From: Vigna angularis
Taxonomy: Eukaryota; Streptophyta; Magnoliopsida; Fabales; Fabaceae
NCBI RefSeq assembly: GCF_016808095.1
Contig: NC_068975.1
Span: 26,463,501-26,527,500 of the forward strand
Reading direction: 5' to 3'
DNA: 64,000 nt
Shown: piece by piece, positions 36,453 to 49,100 of the stretch
Position numbering within the stretch: the stretch's first letter is position 1
Layout of the letters: every line of letters starts with the position of its first letter
Position numbers and translations under genes: made by a program
The notes under the pieces: model-generated
What the model was told of the DNA's origin: nothing
The model's input: the letters and a program-made list of their open reading frames with translations, nothing else
Database searches by the model: none

Positions 36453-38944
36453 TGTAACATCCCAAAATATAGTAATTACCATAAATTAGAATTAATTACA
36501 ATTAACAGTTAAAACATGCAGTCTTACACTAATCACGAAATTCCAAAACCGAACGTGCTTACATACAGAGATAAAATACCATATAGCATTATTTCAAAGT
36601 TTAAAGACGAACGGTTTTACAAGCTTTAACCGAACGTCCAAAAGCTAGCAGAAAATAAAAGCTACAACTAACGAGCGCTCTAGGGCTCGGCTTTAACCTC
36701 TACTTCGACCAGATTGGCGTCCTCCAAATTTTCTTCTTCCAGTGTTTCTTCCAGCAACGCCTCTCCGTCTGCTCACATCCACACGGATGATCATTGCATA
36801 GACAAGACGAACGTTCATGGACGAACGTCAACACAAGGAAATAACACAGGGTAAGCTTATTGAATTTAATTCACAAGTCATTCATACACATAGCATTTTC
36901 ATATTCATAAAAGATCACAACACATAAAATCAGTTCAAACTCTCATAAGACAGACCGTCCGAACTGTATGAATCCATGTACCTACAGGCGTTCGTGCACC
37001 CGGGTGATGTGATAACTGTAAACATTCAACAGCTGCCACCCGAGGTTAGCCCTATCAGTCCAAAGTACTCATTAGGACTAGGACCTCCTGCCATTCTCAC
37101 ACATGACCTACTCCCCTCTAATTGAGAACGAGCACTCACGGAATATCAAGATGAACTGCCATCAGCAGATTTACCATGGTCATACTACACAACTTCTCAT
37201 ATTCAAATCATAGAGACGTTCCTCCTTGGAACGCTCGTTCAAATTCCAAAATCATAGTTTCATCTCATATACGGTTCGCACATTATATAATTCCCTCTAA
37301 ATCACATTTTCATTCTTAGTTCCACTTTCATAAAAAGACGAGCGTTCAGCCCCCTTCATAATGAGGACGAACGTTAACATGATACCGAGAGGTACTCGTT
37401 TCTGAAAGAAAGAAAACGAACGCATTTCCAAGGACGGACGTTATGACCACTTGAATCAATTAAATGGACTGACTCTAGAGCGATTCAGCTGATACTTAGA
37501 ATAATTTAATTTAAAGGACTTTAGATCGAATCCAAATGAGTAAAGACATCGCAAGACCTTTAGATATTGATAACGGATGCGAATTTATAAAAGATATTAA
37601 CCGCCAGTCAATGACCGAACGCGGTAATGAATATTTATTTACTATTTGGACGAACGCTATTTTCATACGTTGGGAATTCAAGGGTAAGGACGAGCGTTCG
37701 GTATAAGACCGAGCGCTACCCATAACGAACGCTCTGGGTCGAGACCCATCGCTGAGGCGGAATATTAATAGAAAGAGAAAATTTATAAGGTAATCATAGT
37801 GAATAGAATTATTTATAAATGACTAAGTATATAAGGTTGTATTTTTCTAAGTTTCTCACTTTCTCGCATAACACTCAGAGTATCTACGTTTGGCCGAACG
37901 CTCAAACGTAAGACTAATATAAGAGGGCGTTCGTCCTAACACAGTATTCTTTCCAAATGAAAGAATTCTGTTTTCAAGGAAAGTATAAAATACCGAACGG
38001 TCAAAGACCGTTCGATAACGAACGTTCATTTTCATAGTATTTCATATTTCCAATCTCAATTACAGTAACTCATTTTTCCGTATAAATCTTCATGCATTTA
38101 ACTACGCATATCATAGTACATTTCATAAATTTCACATATCATCTCATCATCCAGATCATACATCAAAGATCAATCATACAGATTTCATACTTCATAATTC
38201 CACATACTTCATACAGCACAACACATACACATGAATTAAACTTAATAAGCTTCCCTTACTTGGATCAGTAGTGAACAAACGTCCTAACGTGAATAATCCG
38301 GATTCGCCCAACTATCACTTCTATCCTCAGACCACTCAACTCTTGCGAACTAAAACAAAATCCAGAATCAAAATTTGATTCAGATAAAGAGAATGCATGT
38401 AACCAGATTTGGTTTTGCATGAACCCTAATAACGAACAGCTAAGGGACGAACTTACCAGGATTCAAAACTTGAACTTGTTCGGCTTGATGGAAAGCTTAT
38501 GACGTCTGGATTGCTTCTACGGTCTCTGAAATTGGATCGGAGAAGAAGAAGGTAAGTTATGGTAGAGAGAAGATGGAGGTTCTAGAGAGAAGGCAGAGAA
38601 TTTGGAAATCAAAGGTTTAGGGAAGAAGATGAAGCATGCAGAGAAGTGGGAGAGTGTTTTCTAGAAAAGTAATTTCTCTTCCCACGTAGGACGAACGTCC
38701 ATTCGCCTGCTGCCACTTGGATTCCACTAACGTTTTCGAACGTTCCAAAGTGACACTTGGCAGCTGCATGCAGAATGAGTGTGAGTGCGTTTTAATGGCA
38801 CTGCACGTGTGGCGATGGTGCATTAATTGGTGTTCAGAACGAGAGGTGTGGGTGTGTTTCTTAATACAAATTCTGGACAGGATTTTAGAGCATTAATGAC
38901 GTGATTTGACAGGTGGAGGTGGTTTAAATTTTCGAGACCTTAGA
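36453..38944 (-). mobile_element. Solo LTR, 2.5 kb, gypsy-type family
   Basis: It starts TGTAACATCCCAAAATATAG, which is antisense to a GGGATGTTACA end. It ends …GACCTTAGA, whose complement TCTAAGGTCTCGAAAA resembles the TGTAAGACCC LTR start of the 9939 element. Flanks TCAAT at 36448-36452 and 38945-38949 look like a 5-bp duplication. No interior or second LTR adjoins, so it is a solo LTR. It carries many GACGAACG/CCGAGCG words (about 37330-38020). Confidence 0.75.
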
Positions 38945-38949
38945 TCAAT

Positions 38950-40500
38950 CCATTTAATTTATCAAATCATAATGAGTTGAACGCATTATAAAAAAATTTA
39001 TTTGTGAAAAAGTAAGTCAAGTTGAAATAACTTTAGTTCAATTTATGATAAAGAATAACAACTCATTCATAAAAAAATAATATATGATGTAATATGAAAA
39101 GATATGTAAAATTAAAAGTATTGTTTTGTATGGTTATTATTGATTATATATTTGTGCCAATAAAAGTTAAGGTTTAAAGATGTAGTAAAAATAAAAAATT
39201 TGTGTCATTTTCAATTAGCATACAAGGGAGTCGGGTTGAATGAATTAGAATTAAATTCAATCTGACTAATTCAATATAATTCAAATATAATATTTTAAAA
39301 TTTATATATAGTCATTTAATTTATCAAGTTAGTCATTATCTAGTTAATCAGATTTGGATGGTTCATGTTGTGAATTAATTCATTAAGTTTTCTAGATTGA
39401 GCATTTATACTAAATTATTATTTTTTAAATTAAAAAATTATTTTTATTTTTAAAAAATGACATAAATATAAGGATCACATGTTTTTTTAATTTTATTCTT
39501 TAACTATTTTTTAATTAAAATAATTATTATATCTTTATTACCTTTAAAGTGATTGTTTGTTTAAATTTAACTTTTTTTATTTGATCGTTTTTCTAAACCT
39601 AACAGTTTTATGAATCAAAGAATTATCTACAAAATAAATCAAAACTACTTATAATAAAATTATATAATAATTATTTATGTTTAAGTTTATAATATCAATA
39701 ATAATAATTTTATTATGTGTTTTGACTAGTTTTAAAAATAATTATTATAATGTGATTTTATTAAATTTTAACAAAATAATATCACATTAAAAATAAATTT
39801 TAAAATTTAAAATATATTTATAAATTTACAAATATTGAAATATAAATTCAGATTGAATTGGTATTCATAAAATTCTATCCTATTATCTAAACTCGATAAG
39901 TATTTTTTTTTATTCAATTTTATTCATCCAACATATCGTTTATTGAATTCAATCCGTCGTTTAAATTTGCTTCCAATTTCTTCCTATGCCGGTGGAGGGG
40001 TTTTTTTCTTTTATTCCTCAACCCATAATAATTCATAGGAAATTGTCATTCTTATCCATAGTTGTGTTATCTTCAGTTAGTTGTAACAAACATTTTTTTG
40101 TCACATATTAAATAAGGTTTCACCTGTTTCTGGTAGTAGTTGTAGAATGGTCGTGGAATAAGGGACACAACTAAATATGAGTCTAAATCAAATCACTCTC
40201 CACAAAAGACAAAAATCTATTAACAATTTTATACTTAAAAAATCCTCTGTATGTATATAAATATATAATATAAACTTAAATTATTGTGTGAATATTTAAG
40301 AGTAAATATTTTAATAATATTAATTTTATAAAATTAAGGATGATTTAAAAAAGATTTTGAAGCTTTTTGGATTTTGTTAAAATTTATAAGATTATCTCTT
40401 TCTTTTTGTATTTTGGTCTCTACTTCAAAGATTTAAATTATTATTATTATTATTATTATTATTATTTGAATGTTTTAATATTCAGGTGAAATTTCGTTAA
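38950..40500. other. AT-rich intergenic DNA with a (TTA)n microsatellite
   Basis: The only distinct feature is an ATT/TTA run of about 35 bases at 40431-40466. Confidence 0.55.
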
Positions 40501-40504
40501 TAAT

Positions 40505-41200
40505 TTTAAGGTTTAATCATTTTCGAGGTTCCTAATTTTGCTAAGAAGTCTCAATTAGGTTTTTATTTTTATTTTTTTTTTCAATTGGGTTTCTATTTTC
40601 GAAAAATTAAAGCAATTACATTCTTGTCGTTAGTTCCGAACGGACACTATTAAAGGAGGTGTCACGTATCAGTTCCTGGTTTTTTTTTAATTTTTGAATT
40701 ATTTTATTTTTATTTTTATTTTTATTTATTTTAAAATAAAATTTAAAAATGCCAGATGTCAAACTGATATTGTGTCACGTGACAATGATAATGTGACATG
40801 GCACTGACAGTGCCACGTGTCATTGCATTATTTTTATTTAACAAAATAAAAATACAAAGACCAAACTTAGACTAATGCAATGACAAGTGATCTGACAGTG
40901 ACACGTGGCACTGTTAGTGTCATGTCACATTGTCATTGTCACATGACACAATATCAGTTTGATACATGACATTTATAACTTATTTTAAAAAAAATAAAAT
41001 ATAAAAATAAAAATAAATAAAAATCATTAAAAATTTACTACGATTGATACTTGACATCTCTTTAAACGATGTTAGTATAGAACTAACGGCAAGAACTTAA
41101 TTGCTTTAATTTTTCAAAAATAGAAACCTAAAAATAATAATTAAGAACCTATTTGAGACTTTTCAGAAAAATTAGACACCTTAAAAATGATTAAATTTTA
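40505..41200. repeat. Foldback element of about 700 bp
   Basis: The ends TTTAATCATTTTCGAGGT and the complement of ACCTTAAAAATGATTAAA pair, followed by long matching arms (GAAAAATTAAAGCAATTA and partner). The centre also pairs: TGTCACGTGACAATGATAAT near 40773 against the ATTGTCATTGTCACATGACA block near 40930. The whole unit is one hairpin. Flanking ATTTTAA may be a target duplication. Confidence 0.75.
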
Positions 41201-42049
41201 ATATTTGTTATCACCACGCTAAATAATAATTTTTAAATATTTATTTTATTGTTAACGTTGACTAAATCAATATTAATTCTTAATTTAAATGAAAAAAATA
41301 AGATCGACAATGTGTCATTGAACTCCATATTAAATAATCAATTTGAAAAAAAAATACTTTTATAATTAGAATTAGTTAAATGAATGCTAACTTAGTTTGA
41401 AAGAAAGTCTGAGTATTAAATGAAAAATAAAAAAGGATGTCCAAATAAATAACATGCCTTTTTTTAACCTTACTTTCCTAGTAGGCCTTCCCCTCTTTTA
41501 TTTCTCTTATAATTTTTTGAATCCTTTATTTAATAATGCACAAACTAAAAAAGTTTGAATAATCAAATCAAATCCATCTGCATTCATTATTTTTTAGGGT
41601 AAACATTGTGTTAATTTACAAGCACACGCTATATCATATATCCATCTCAAAACTCAACCACAATTGTTATTATCAAATCTCATATGCTAAACTGGATCGA
41701 ACTCCTCAATAATAAATCCTAAAATATAGTTTGATATATATTATACCTTATACTTGCCTAATTTAAAAGTGTCACTCATAAGATTTATATTTTTTCAAAT
41801 AATGTTTTTATTTCATTATGTTGTAAGACGATAATATTATGAATTGTATCCCAATACGAGTACAAATTTTCTATATTGTTTTTCAATATTTTCTTCAGAG
41901 TAAATTCAATCTTGATACAAATGACATGAACAATATCATTAAACATTTAATAAAAATAACTAAATAAAATGAGATTCAAACGTACTTATTTAATATTGTA
42001 TTTCCTAAATACATTACTCAGTTTATCCATGTTTTTCCAAAGTATTTCG
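41201..42049. other. AT-rich intergenic DNA
   Basis: Nothing recognised. Confidence 0.5.
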
Positions 42050-43020
42050 TATACCAAATGATCTAAGAGTCATTGACATATTCAAAGAATAAAAGTCATG
42101 AATTATAAGCATGATGAAGTTGATCAACACAATAGCTAAGTATTGACTCATGTTCAAAACCCATGACATGTTCTCATGTTTTCATGTTTTCATGACAATA
42201 TCTCATGCCTCAACAAAATTGACTAACATTTTACACTTGACTTGCAATTTTTCTGAATGTAGAAATGACATAGGAGATGATAACATTAAAGGAATACAAT
42301 GCAAATAACATTCATCAAAGTTATATCTCTATCGCTAATAGTGACTTGTGGATCATCCTCATATGTCATAAATAATCTCCTGACATATCCAGAGTTCAAG
42401 TGAAATTATTTTGTCGTTCACTTGATAAGAATACAAAGACAGTTCAAAAAGTTAATCTTGTTGATGTTACCACAACTACTCAAGCAATGACAATAGATAT
42501 TTGTTGGTTTTGTAGGTGCTATCCGTCAAGAAAACAACATTAAATGCATTCAAAAAATTTGCTACATTAGGATGTGTTCAAAAGAGGTCATTTATCACCT
42601 TAGTTTTATCTACACATCTCCTCTAGTGGATGTATTTATCACATTCTAACATCATCACCAGTTGTTGTGATTCAGTTCTCAAACCTCTTAATAATAATTT
42701 GTAAATGTATCTTGCATTATATATTTGCTTGATTGATGTCACATTACACTCATTATTTTATTTGAGAGGAAGGAGAATGTTTGCAAACTTCACTTTACTC
42801 TTAGTCATATCAACAAACAATGAGTACTTCATGGATTTTAACCTCCCAACAAAAAGGTGATCAATTAAAGTTTGTGAAAAATCATGGTTATGATATCTAC
42901 ACATTACTTTCAATACTCACCCCTCTCCATTAGAATTTGTTTTGCCTCTCAATTTAAAAAGACAATCATATTTTCTTGTGCAGGATATACTAGTTTGAAT
43001 ATCAGATTTTTATTTTATGT
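42050..43020 (-). pseudogene. MULE transposase relic
   Basis: Read in shifting minus-strand frames: TRKYDCLFKLRGKTNSNGEG with CRYHNHDFSQTLIDHLFVGR (the N-terminal zinc-type block), VTSIKQIYNARYIYKLLLRG with LRTESQQLVMMLECDKYIH, NDLF-THPNVANFLNAFNVVF, LTDSTYKTNKYLLSLLE (first catalytic Asp region of the MULE domain), and further on LLCHFYIQKN. The order and spacing match Mutator transposases common in legumes. Several stops and frameshifts show it is dead. No element ends were found. Confidence 0.8.
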
Positions 43021-43879
43021 ACTTTCCACCCCTTTCATATCCTAATAATATATACGTCTTTCTTCTAGGTTAAAGATTAGTTTTATCATATCTTATAATG
43101 AAAAAAAAAAACAAGATCAAAAGCAATCTCTCAAAACCTACTGAATTAACGCATCTTGTGTGGAAAAAATATGGTCAGTTGTAAAGTTATTTGTGTAATC
43201 TCCCTTGCAAATTTTATTTATAAAAGAAGAGACATCTAACATGAAGTTGAAACTTACTTGTGATTTCATAAAACTTAAAATATAATCTTTCATCTTAGAC
43301 GATAACCAACTACAACATAACATCAACATAGAATACTTGTTCAATAATAATAATAACTAGAGATTAAGAAAATCATAAAACAAAACTAGCATAACAAATT
43401 AAAAAAGTAATAAAAAAATTAAAAAACATTACTAGATTTTGAAATTATAGAAAAAACTTAATTGAATTTCAAAATCTCGTAAATTTTTTTAATTAAATTT
43501 TGAAATTCGATAGAATTTTCTCAACCAAATTTTAAAATTTAGTTAATTTTTTAAATCAAATTTTGAAATCTAATAAATATTTTTACAAACCGAATTTTGA
43601 AATCTAATATATATAATAAAAATAAATATAAAACTTTAAATGAAGTTGATTAAAAACTATAATCAATACATGTACTAAACAAAAATGAACGAAATTTTAA
43701 AGAAGATGAAGACGAAGGAAAATGAAAAAAAAGCCGAAAAGAAGAAAGCTGAACAAAAAGAAAAGAAAATAACGTTACTTTGAAAATGACTTAGGAATAC
43801 AAAGTCTTAGTAAATATATCATTCTGGACAATAATATAGTTGATAAACAATAATTACTGCTTTAATTTATTTTATATTT

Positions 43880-43914
<35 letters not shown>

Positions 43915-46190
43915 CTTTAATTTTCCTAATTTGATTTCCCTCCCATGTTCTCCTTTCTTATTAAAGTCGTCACTAGACCCATTCCCCTGCACTCCATCTT
44001 TTACCTGTAAATTAAAAAACCCTAATTTGCAAAACCTTCGCTCACTAATCTCCACAACTGCACCTCCATACCTCATTTTTTATTTTCTTCGTTCTCTTTT
44101 TAAGGCTTCTTCCTCCATTGATTGTAGAAGTCATCGCCGACAGTGACATGAATGGGTCGCTGCTTCCACCAAGCTAGGGACGTCATCGGCGACCAAGAGC
44201 ATTCCCAATACTGTCGATCTCTAACATGCAATTCCATTATTTACATATCCTCTATTTTTGTTCCAATTTGTGATCCCTCCTCCTCCGATGGATTTTTATT
44301 TTTCGTTTATGCTTCTTCTTCCTTGTATTGGTGTTGAAAGTTGAATGCAAATGGTGGAAGAAATTGATGATGGAGGTTGTTGTGTCTCTGTGTGTGTTTC
44401 ATGCGTCAGGCAGTTGGAGGATGGAGATGACCGAGGTGTTGGTGAATGAGGGTAATGGTGTTGTATGTTCCAGAATTAGGAAAATTGTGTGGGGAAAAAA
44501 TTCAGGTGATGAATGGATGAACAAACAAACGAAAAAAAAAAAAACTCACTCCCTTACTGTTTAATCTGGAATGCACTGGATTACAGAATTTTTGTGCATC
44601 GGATTACAAAATCCCCCATTGAACTACTATGTAAACTAACCGGATTACAAAATCCGGTGTGAACAATTTTGGAGTTCAATTAACAGATTTCAAAATATTA
44701 CCTCAATTCAATGGATAAACATAAAGACGAAACTTTGTCGAAGTAGTCCTCCATCAAAGCGACGCAAATGGATGTTTGGTTCTTCCATGTCAAAGAAAAC
44801 AAGAGTTACAAAGAAAGAAGAGGAGTTTGAGTAAAGGAAGTTAAGTTTGAGAAAGAGAAGACAAATTTATTTATTTATTTAATATATAATAAGAGGAGGA
44901 AAAAAAGAAAATTACAGAAAACTTGGAGATACAATAAAACGTCCCTAGTTAATTCATTGACTTGCTACATCATAAGTTAATATATAAGCTCATTTCTTTT
45001 CTTAAAAATTTTATTCTCTCACACGAGTATTTGTTTAAAAAAATTAAAATATATATATAATAAATTAATTTCTTGATGAATACCTTAAACTTTTTGCAAA
45101 TGAACGTTGAAACTTTTTGCTTCTAAATAATCCATAAACTTAATCAGTTTTAAATTATGTACTTATACTTAATCTATGTCTCAATAAGTATTAACTTTTT
45201 ATCACTTTTTCAAATGATTGTTTAAAAAAAATTCAAATTAAATTGTAAAGATCAATGTTGGATAAAATTTACAAGCTTAAATTTCAATAAATTTCTTAAC
45301 AAATTTAATTTAATAAAACATCCCTAGTATTTTCATCTCAAACTAAGTTTTGAAGAAAACTGAAACAGAACTCAAGTTACAACCAAACCCAACTGAAAAT
45401 CAAACAAGACTTTTGTGGTGTTACTTCTTAAAATGGCAGAGAATCTCCTAATCATGGACTTTATTCAAGAAAAAATAAGGAGGGACATACTGATTAATTT
45501 AAATGAAATCACTTTTAAAGTTTTTCTTTAAAAATGAAATTAGAAGTTAGAACATACAATAGAATAATGAACAACAGTTAAAGAAATAAGAATTGTAGAT
45601 AAGAAAATTAAGATAGATATATTCACGCCAATCGACTAGATGCTTTTAACTCAATTGAGAACTCATTCCATAGTTCATAAAAAGAAATTATAAAATATTA
45701 TACATATATTCATTTTAGTTACTAATTTTTAACGACATATACAAAACATAAGCGTATTAAAATGATATGAAAATAAACACTTTTCTTAAGTTTTTGGGAA
45801 AAAAAAAGTTATCCTACAAAAAATTATATAAAAATGACCCTACATTGTTTCTTCTAGAAATCCCAAGTGACCCAACATCTAAAACAAAATGGCAGATGCA
45901 TTCAGTTTTTTATAGGAAAAGAAAACATAACAATCGAAACTCGTTTTCAAATCTTTGCATGATTAATTTAAAATTCAAACCGGTGGGCCGCACTAATGTC
46001 TATGCAAGCAATTGAGAAAGGAAAAGTATCTTATGAATGTCATAATGAAAGGAAATTGGAATATAGATTCTAATGAAACAGATCAGCTCAAACCTAAAAA
46101 GACATAAAAAAAAACAGTTATTTTAACTTCATTTTACATCCCATTAACACCTTGAAATTTCAAATTCTGTTTCATTTCACAATGAGTGGT
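43021..46190. other. Intergenic DNA between the transposase relic and PBG1
   Basis: AT-rich, with a (TA)n microsatellite at about 43889-43914. A stretch near 43980-44560 with CCCTAA leaders and short ORFs looks like a decayed 5' gene end or captured fragment but shows no domain. GGATTACA-rich words occur at 44580-44660. Confidence 0.45.
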
Positions 46191-49100
46191 CTACCACGAA
46201 CCTTCAGCGCCCACTGTTGGATTCTTGAAGGCAGAGAACTCCCAGTACGTTTTCAACGAGAAAGGTGAGTAAACAGTTGCACCTTCATCTGTAATTTTGG
46301 ATATCTGCAAACCGTCGTACATTACAATTAAATATCATAAATTATTCATAGTGCAATGTATTACAACCCATTTCAGTTCAACAAAGCGAAGAAGTGAGAA
46401 TTTTAGTTCAGATCGAAGCCTCAATCCTCATGCACACATGATACAAAAGGGTGCAATAGAGGTTCAGTTTACCCCTGATTTAACATCTTCAACATATATA
46501 CAGTTTAGCAGTCAAGAACCTACGGTACACAAGCAGAGCAGTGATTGACTGATAAAAATGACCACCAACACTCTACAGAATGTGCACAGCAAAAGAAATT
46601 GAAAGTTTTACACATCAGCAGACACAACCACCAGTTAATGATAAACAAGCCTACATTCTAGTAGTTAGTAGTTACCGCCTAGCTTGTGTTGGGCATGGAA
46701 GAAATGAGAGGGTTAGAAAGAAATTTAGGCTCTCTTCTTTTTGAAGAGATAATTTGAGAGAGAATGGAGGATAAAGTGATGTTGTTCCTTTTAAGGGATT
46801 TGGAGGTGAAAGTGAAGAAATTTGAAGGTAAAATTTATAAAAATTTGTGAATAATTTGATGGATGTGAGATAAAAATAATGTTTTAATAGATTAAGTGAT
46901 AAGAGTACATATTTGTCCTTATGATTAAAATGAAAAGAAAATGAAATGTAATTAGTTAAAATTAATTCAAAATTAAACCTGGATGATTTTCTTATAAAAA
47001 AATTGATAGGTGTAATTAATTTAAAATAAACTGTAATTGGTTAAATTATTCTGCATTAACATTATTTTTAAATACTTTATATTTCATTATTATTATTATT
47101 ATTAAAAAAAATTATTATTATGATTATTAGTTATCATAGATAAAGAGGACTGTAAATTTTAGAAAAAACCAAGGATCATTTGGTAATTGCATTCTTCATC
47201 TCCTCAAATCACCTCCTCACCTTAGGAGAGATAGAATCTCACCTCTCTTCCACAAATACTCTCCCTCATTTACCCCAAGTCTCTTGGAAGGGACAAGCAT
47301 GTCATCTCCATTTACTCTCCCACAAACAGGTAAATACCCTAAAAGGAATACACCCTTAAAGATAAAAGTAGTAAAATTATTAGTTGTTGCATGGGGGGAG
47401 ACTTTCTAGTAAAGTCTATATATTCTTATCTCGTGGGATGTTGAGGGAAGTTTTTTTAGTTGATGTTTGTGACTGAGAGAATCCTGTGAGAAAGGAAAAC
47501 AGTTTTCCTTTGAAAGCTTTGGCTGTTACAGTGTAAGGTGAATAATACATTGCAAGACTTAATCTTTGCTTCTTTTTTGTCTTGTTGTTTCATCACTGTT
47601 TCTAGGTTCCTAAAAATTTGGTGCAACCTACCAGATGTGTTGAGGGAGAATCATGGAAAGCAAAGTGAGTGCTTTGGAGAGATGGGCCAATGAGCAAGGA
47701 AAGCTGGAGGCAATAGGGAAGATCTTGCAACAAAAAACCAAGAACCCTTCTTGGGAAGATCTTGCAACAACTCTACTAAGGAGTGCTGGAGGCAATAGGG
47801 GAAGCGTATTATTTGAGAGTTGGCAGCAGTAACAGACTAGATGTGTAAAATTTTTCATGCAAGAATTCAAGATATTAATGTCACAAGTAAATCAAACACC
47901 GAAAGATCGTTTGCCGGAGTATTTCTTTGCAAAGCTACAGACCTTCTACAAGATTCCCACCAACATCACCAATGTTGCCATGGCTAATGCTCTTGCTGCT
48001 CTAAGTCAAGTTGAATGATTGGATGAAATTTTGAATCCAATCAAGGTGGAGGCTGCATTCTCCATTGGTGGGAGAACAGCTACAAGTCGTTCGGTTTGCA
48101 CCCCACCAAGATTCAGTCCCCGAGTGGTATCCCATCACAGAGAGCATATAGCACGAGGAGGTTGGTTAGATTGTTAGAGAATGTCTTGTCCAATGTGAGT
48201 TTGATTGACACAATACACATTGGATTTGTCAAGATTGCTGATGATGTTTTTCAAGAACCAAGTAACGTTTTGCATCTAGTGGAAGACTCGCATGATACTG
48301 AAAAGGTATCTAGTTTGCAGATAGATTTGACTCTGGGTCCCAAAAATACTCGAGAGTTCGAATTGTAGAACACTGAATCTGAATGCCAATCACATAATTC
48401 TGGTGCAGATGTGAAATTGGTTTCTGTGACAGAAATTGATACAATGGTTGAACCACAATTCAGATGCTGTTGAACCAGAGAGAAAACTGCTTGGAGCTGG
48501 TGCCCAAACCAAATCCATCAATTGAAGCAAGATCTAAGTTGTTACCTAATCTGGAGGAAACTTGTGATTCTTCAGAACTAGAAATTAAAAATAAGGAATG
48601 TGTTGGAGCCTTTCAAGAAATTTTTCCTGTCAAGACATCCAAAAATGTTATTGTGGAGGTTACTGGCTTGGAAATCGCTGATATGGTACCTGGTAACATT
48701 TTTCTAGATGTTACTGATCAAGGTGTTTCTGGTTTGCTTCTTATGACAACTAATTGCAAGAGTTATGACCAAGTCAGCAATAAGGATGGTGATAAAGATA
48801 TTAACAAAGATCAACACGTCAACAATGGCGCTTTGATTAGTTTAAAGGAGCTAGTTGAGTGCATGGATAAAGAAATCAGTCATGAGGGCCTCAAGCAACT
48901 TAAATTGCCAGAGCTCAACCTTAAGGACAAGGTTGTTCCAGCAAGAGAGTAATGTTAGGCATCGAAGAAATATGAGGGTTAGGAAGAAATTTAAAGATAA
49001 AAGTAGTAAAATTATTAGTTGTTACGTGGGAGGAGACTTTCTAGGAAAGTCTATATATTCTTATCTTGTGGAATGTTGAGGGGAGTTTTTTTGGGTTGAT

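Noticed and set aside
40505..41200. Mutator element with a clean 9-bp duplication
   Set aside because: Inverted arms are clear, but the best flanking match (ATTTTAA) is short and shifts with the chosen end; kept only as a foldback repeat.
48096..48952. ORFs of 90 and 162 codons as a host gene inside the PBG1 intron
   Set aside because: They lie between two matching LTRs, next to gag-like remnants, so they are retroelement interior.
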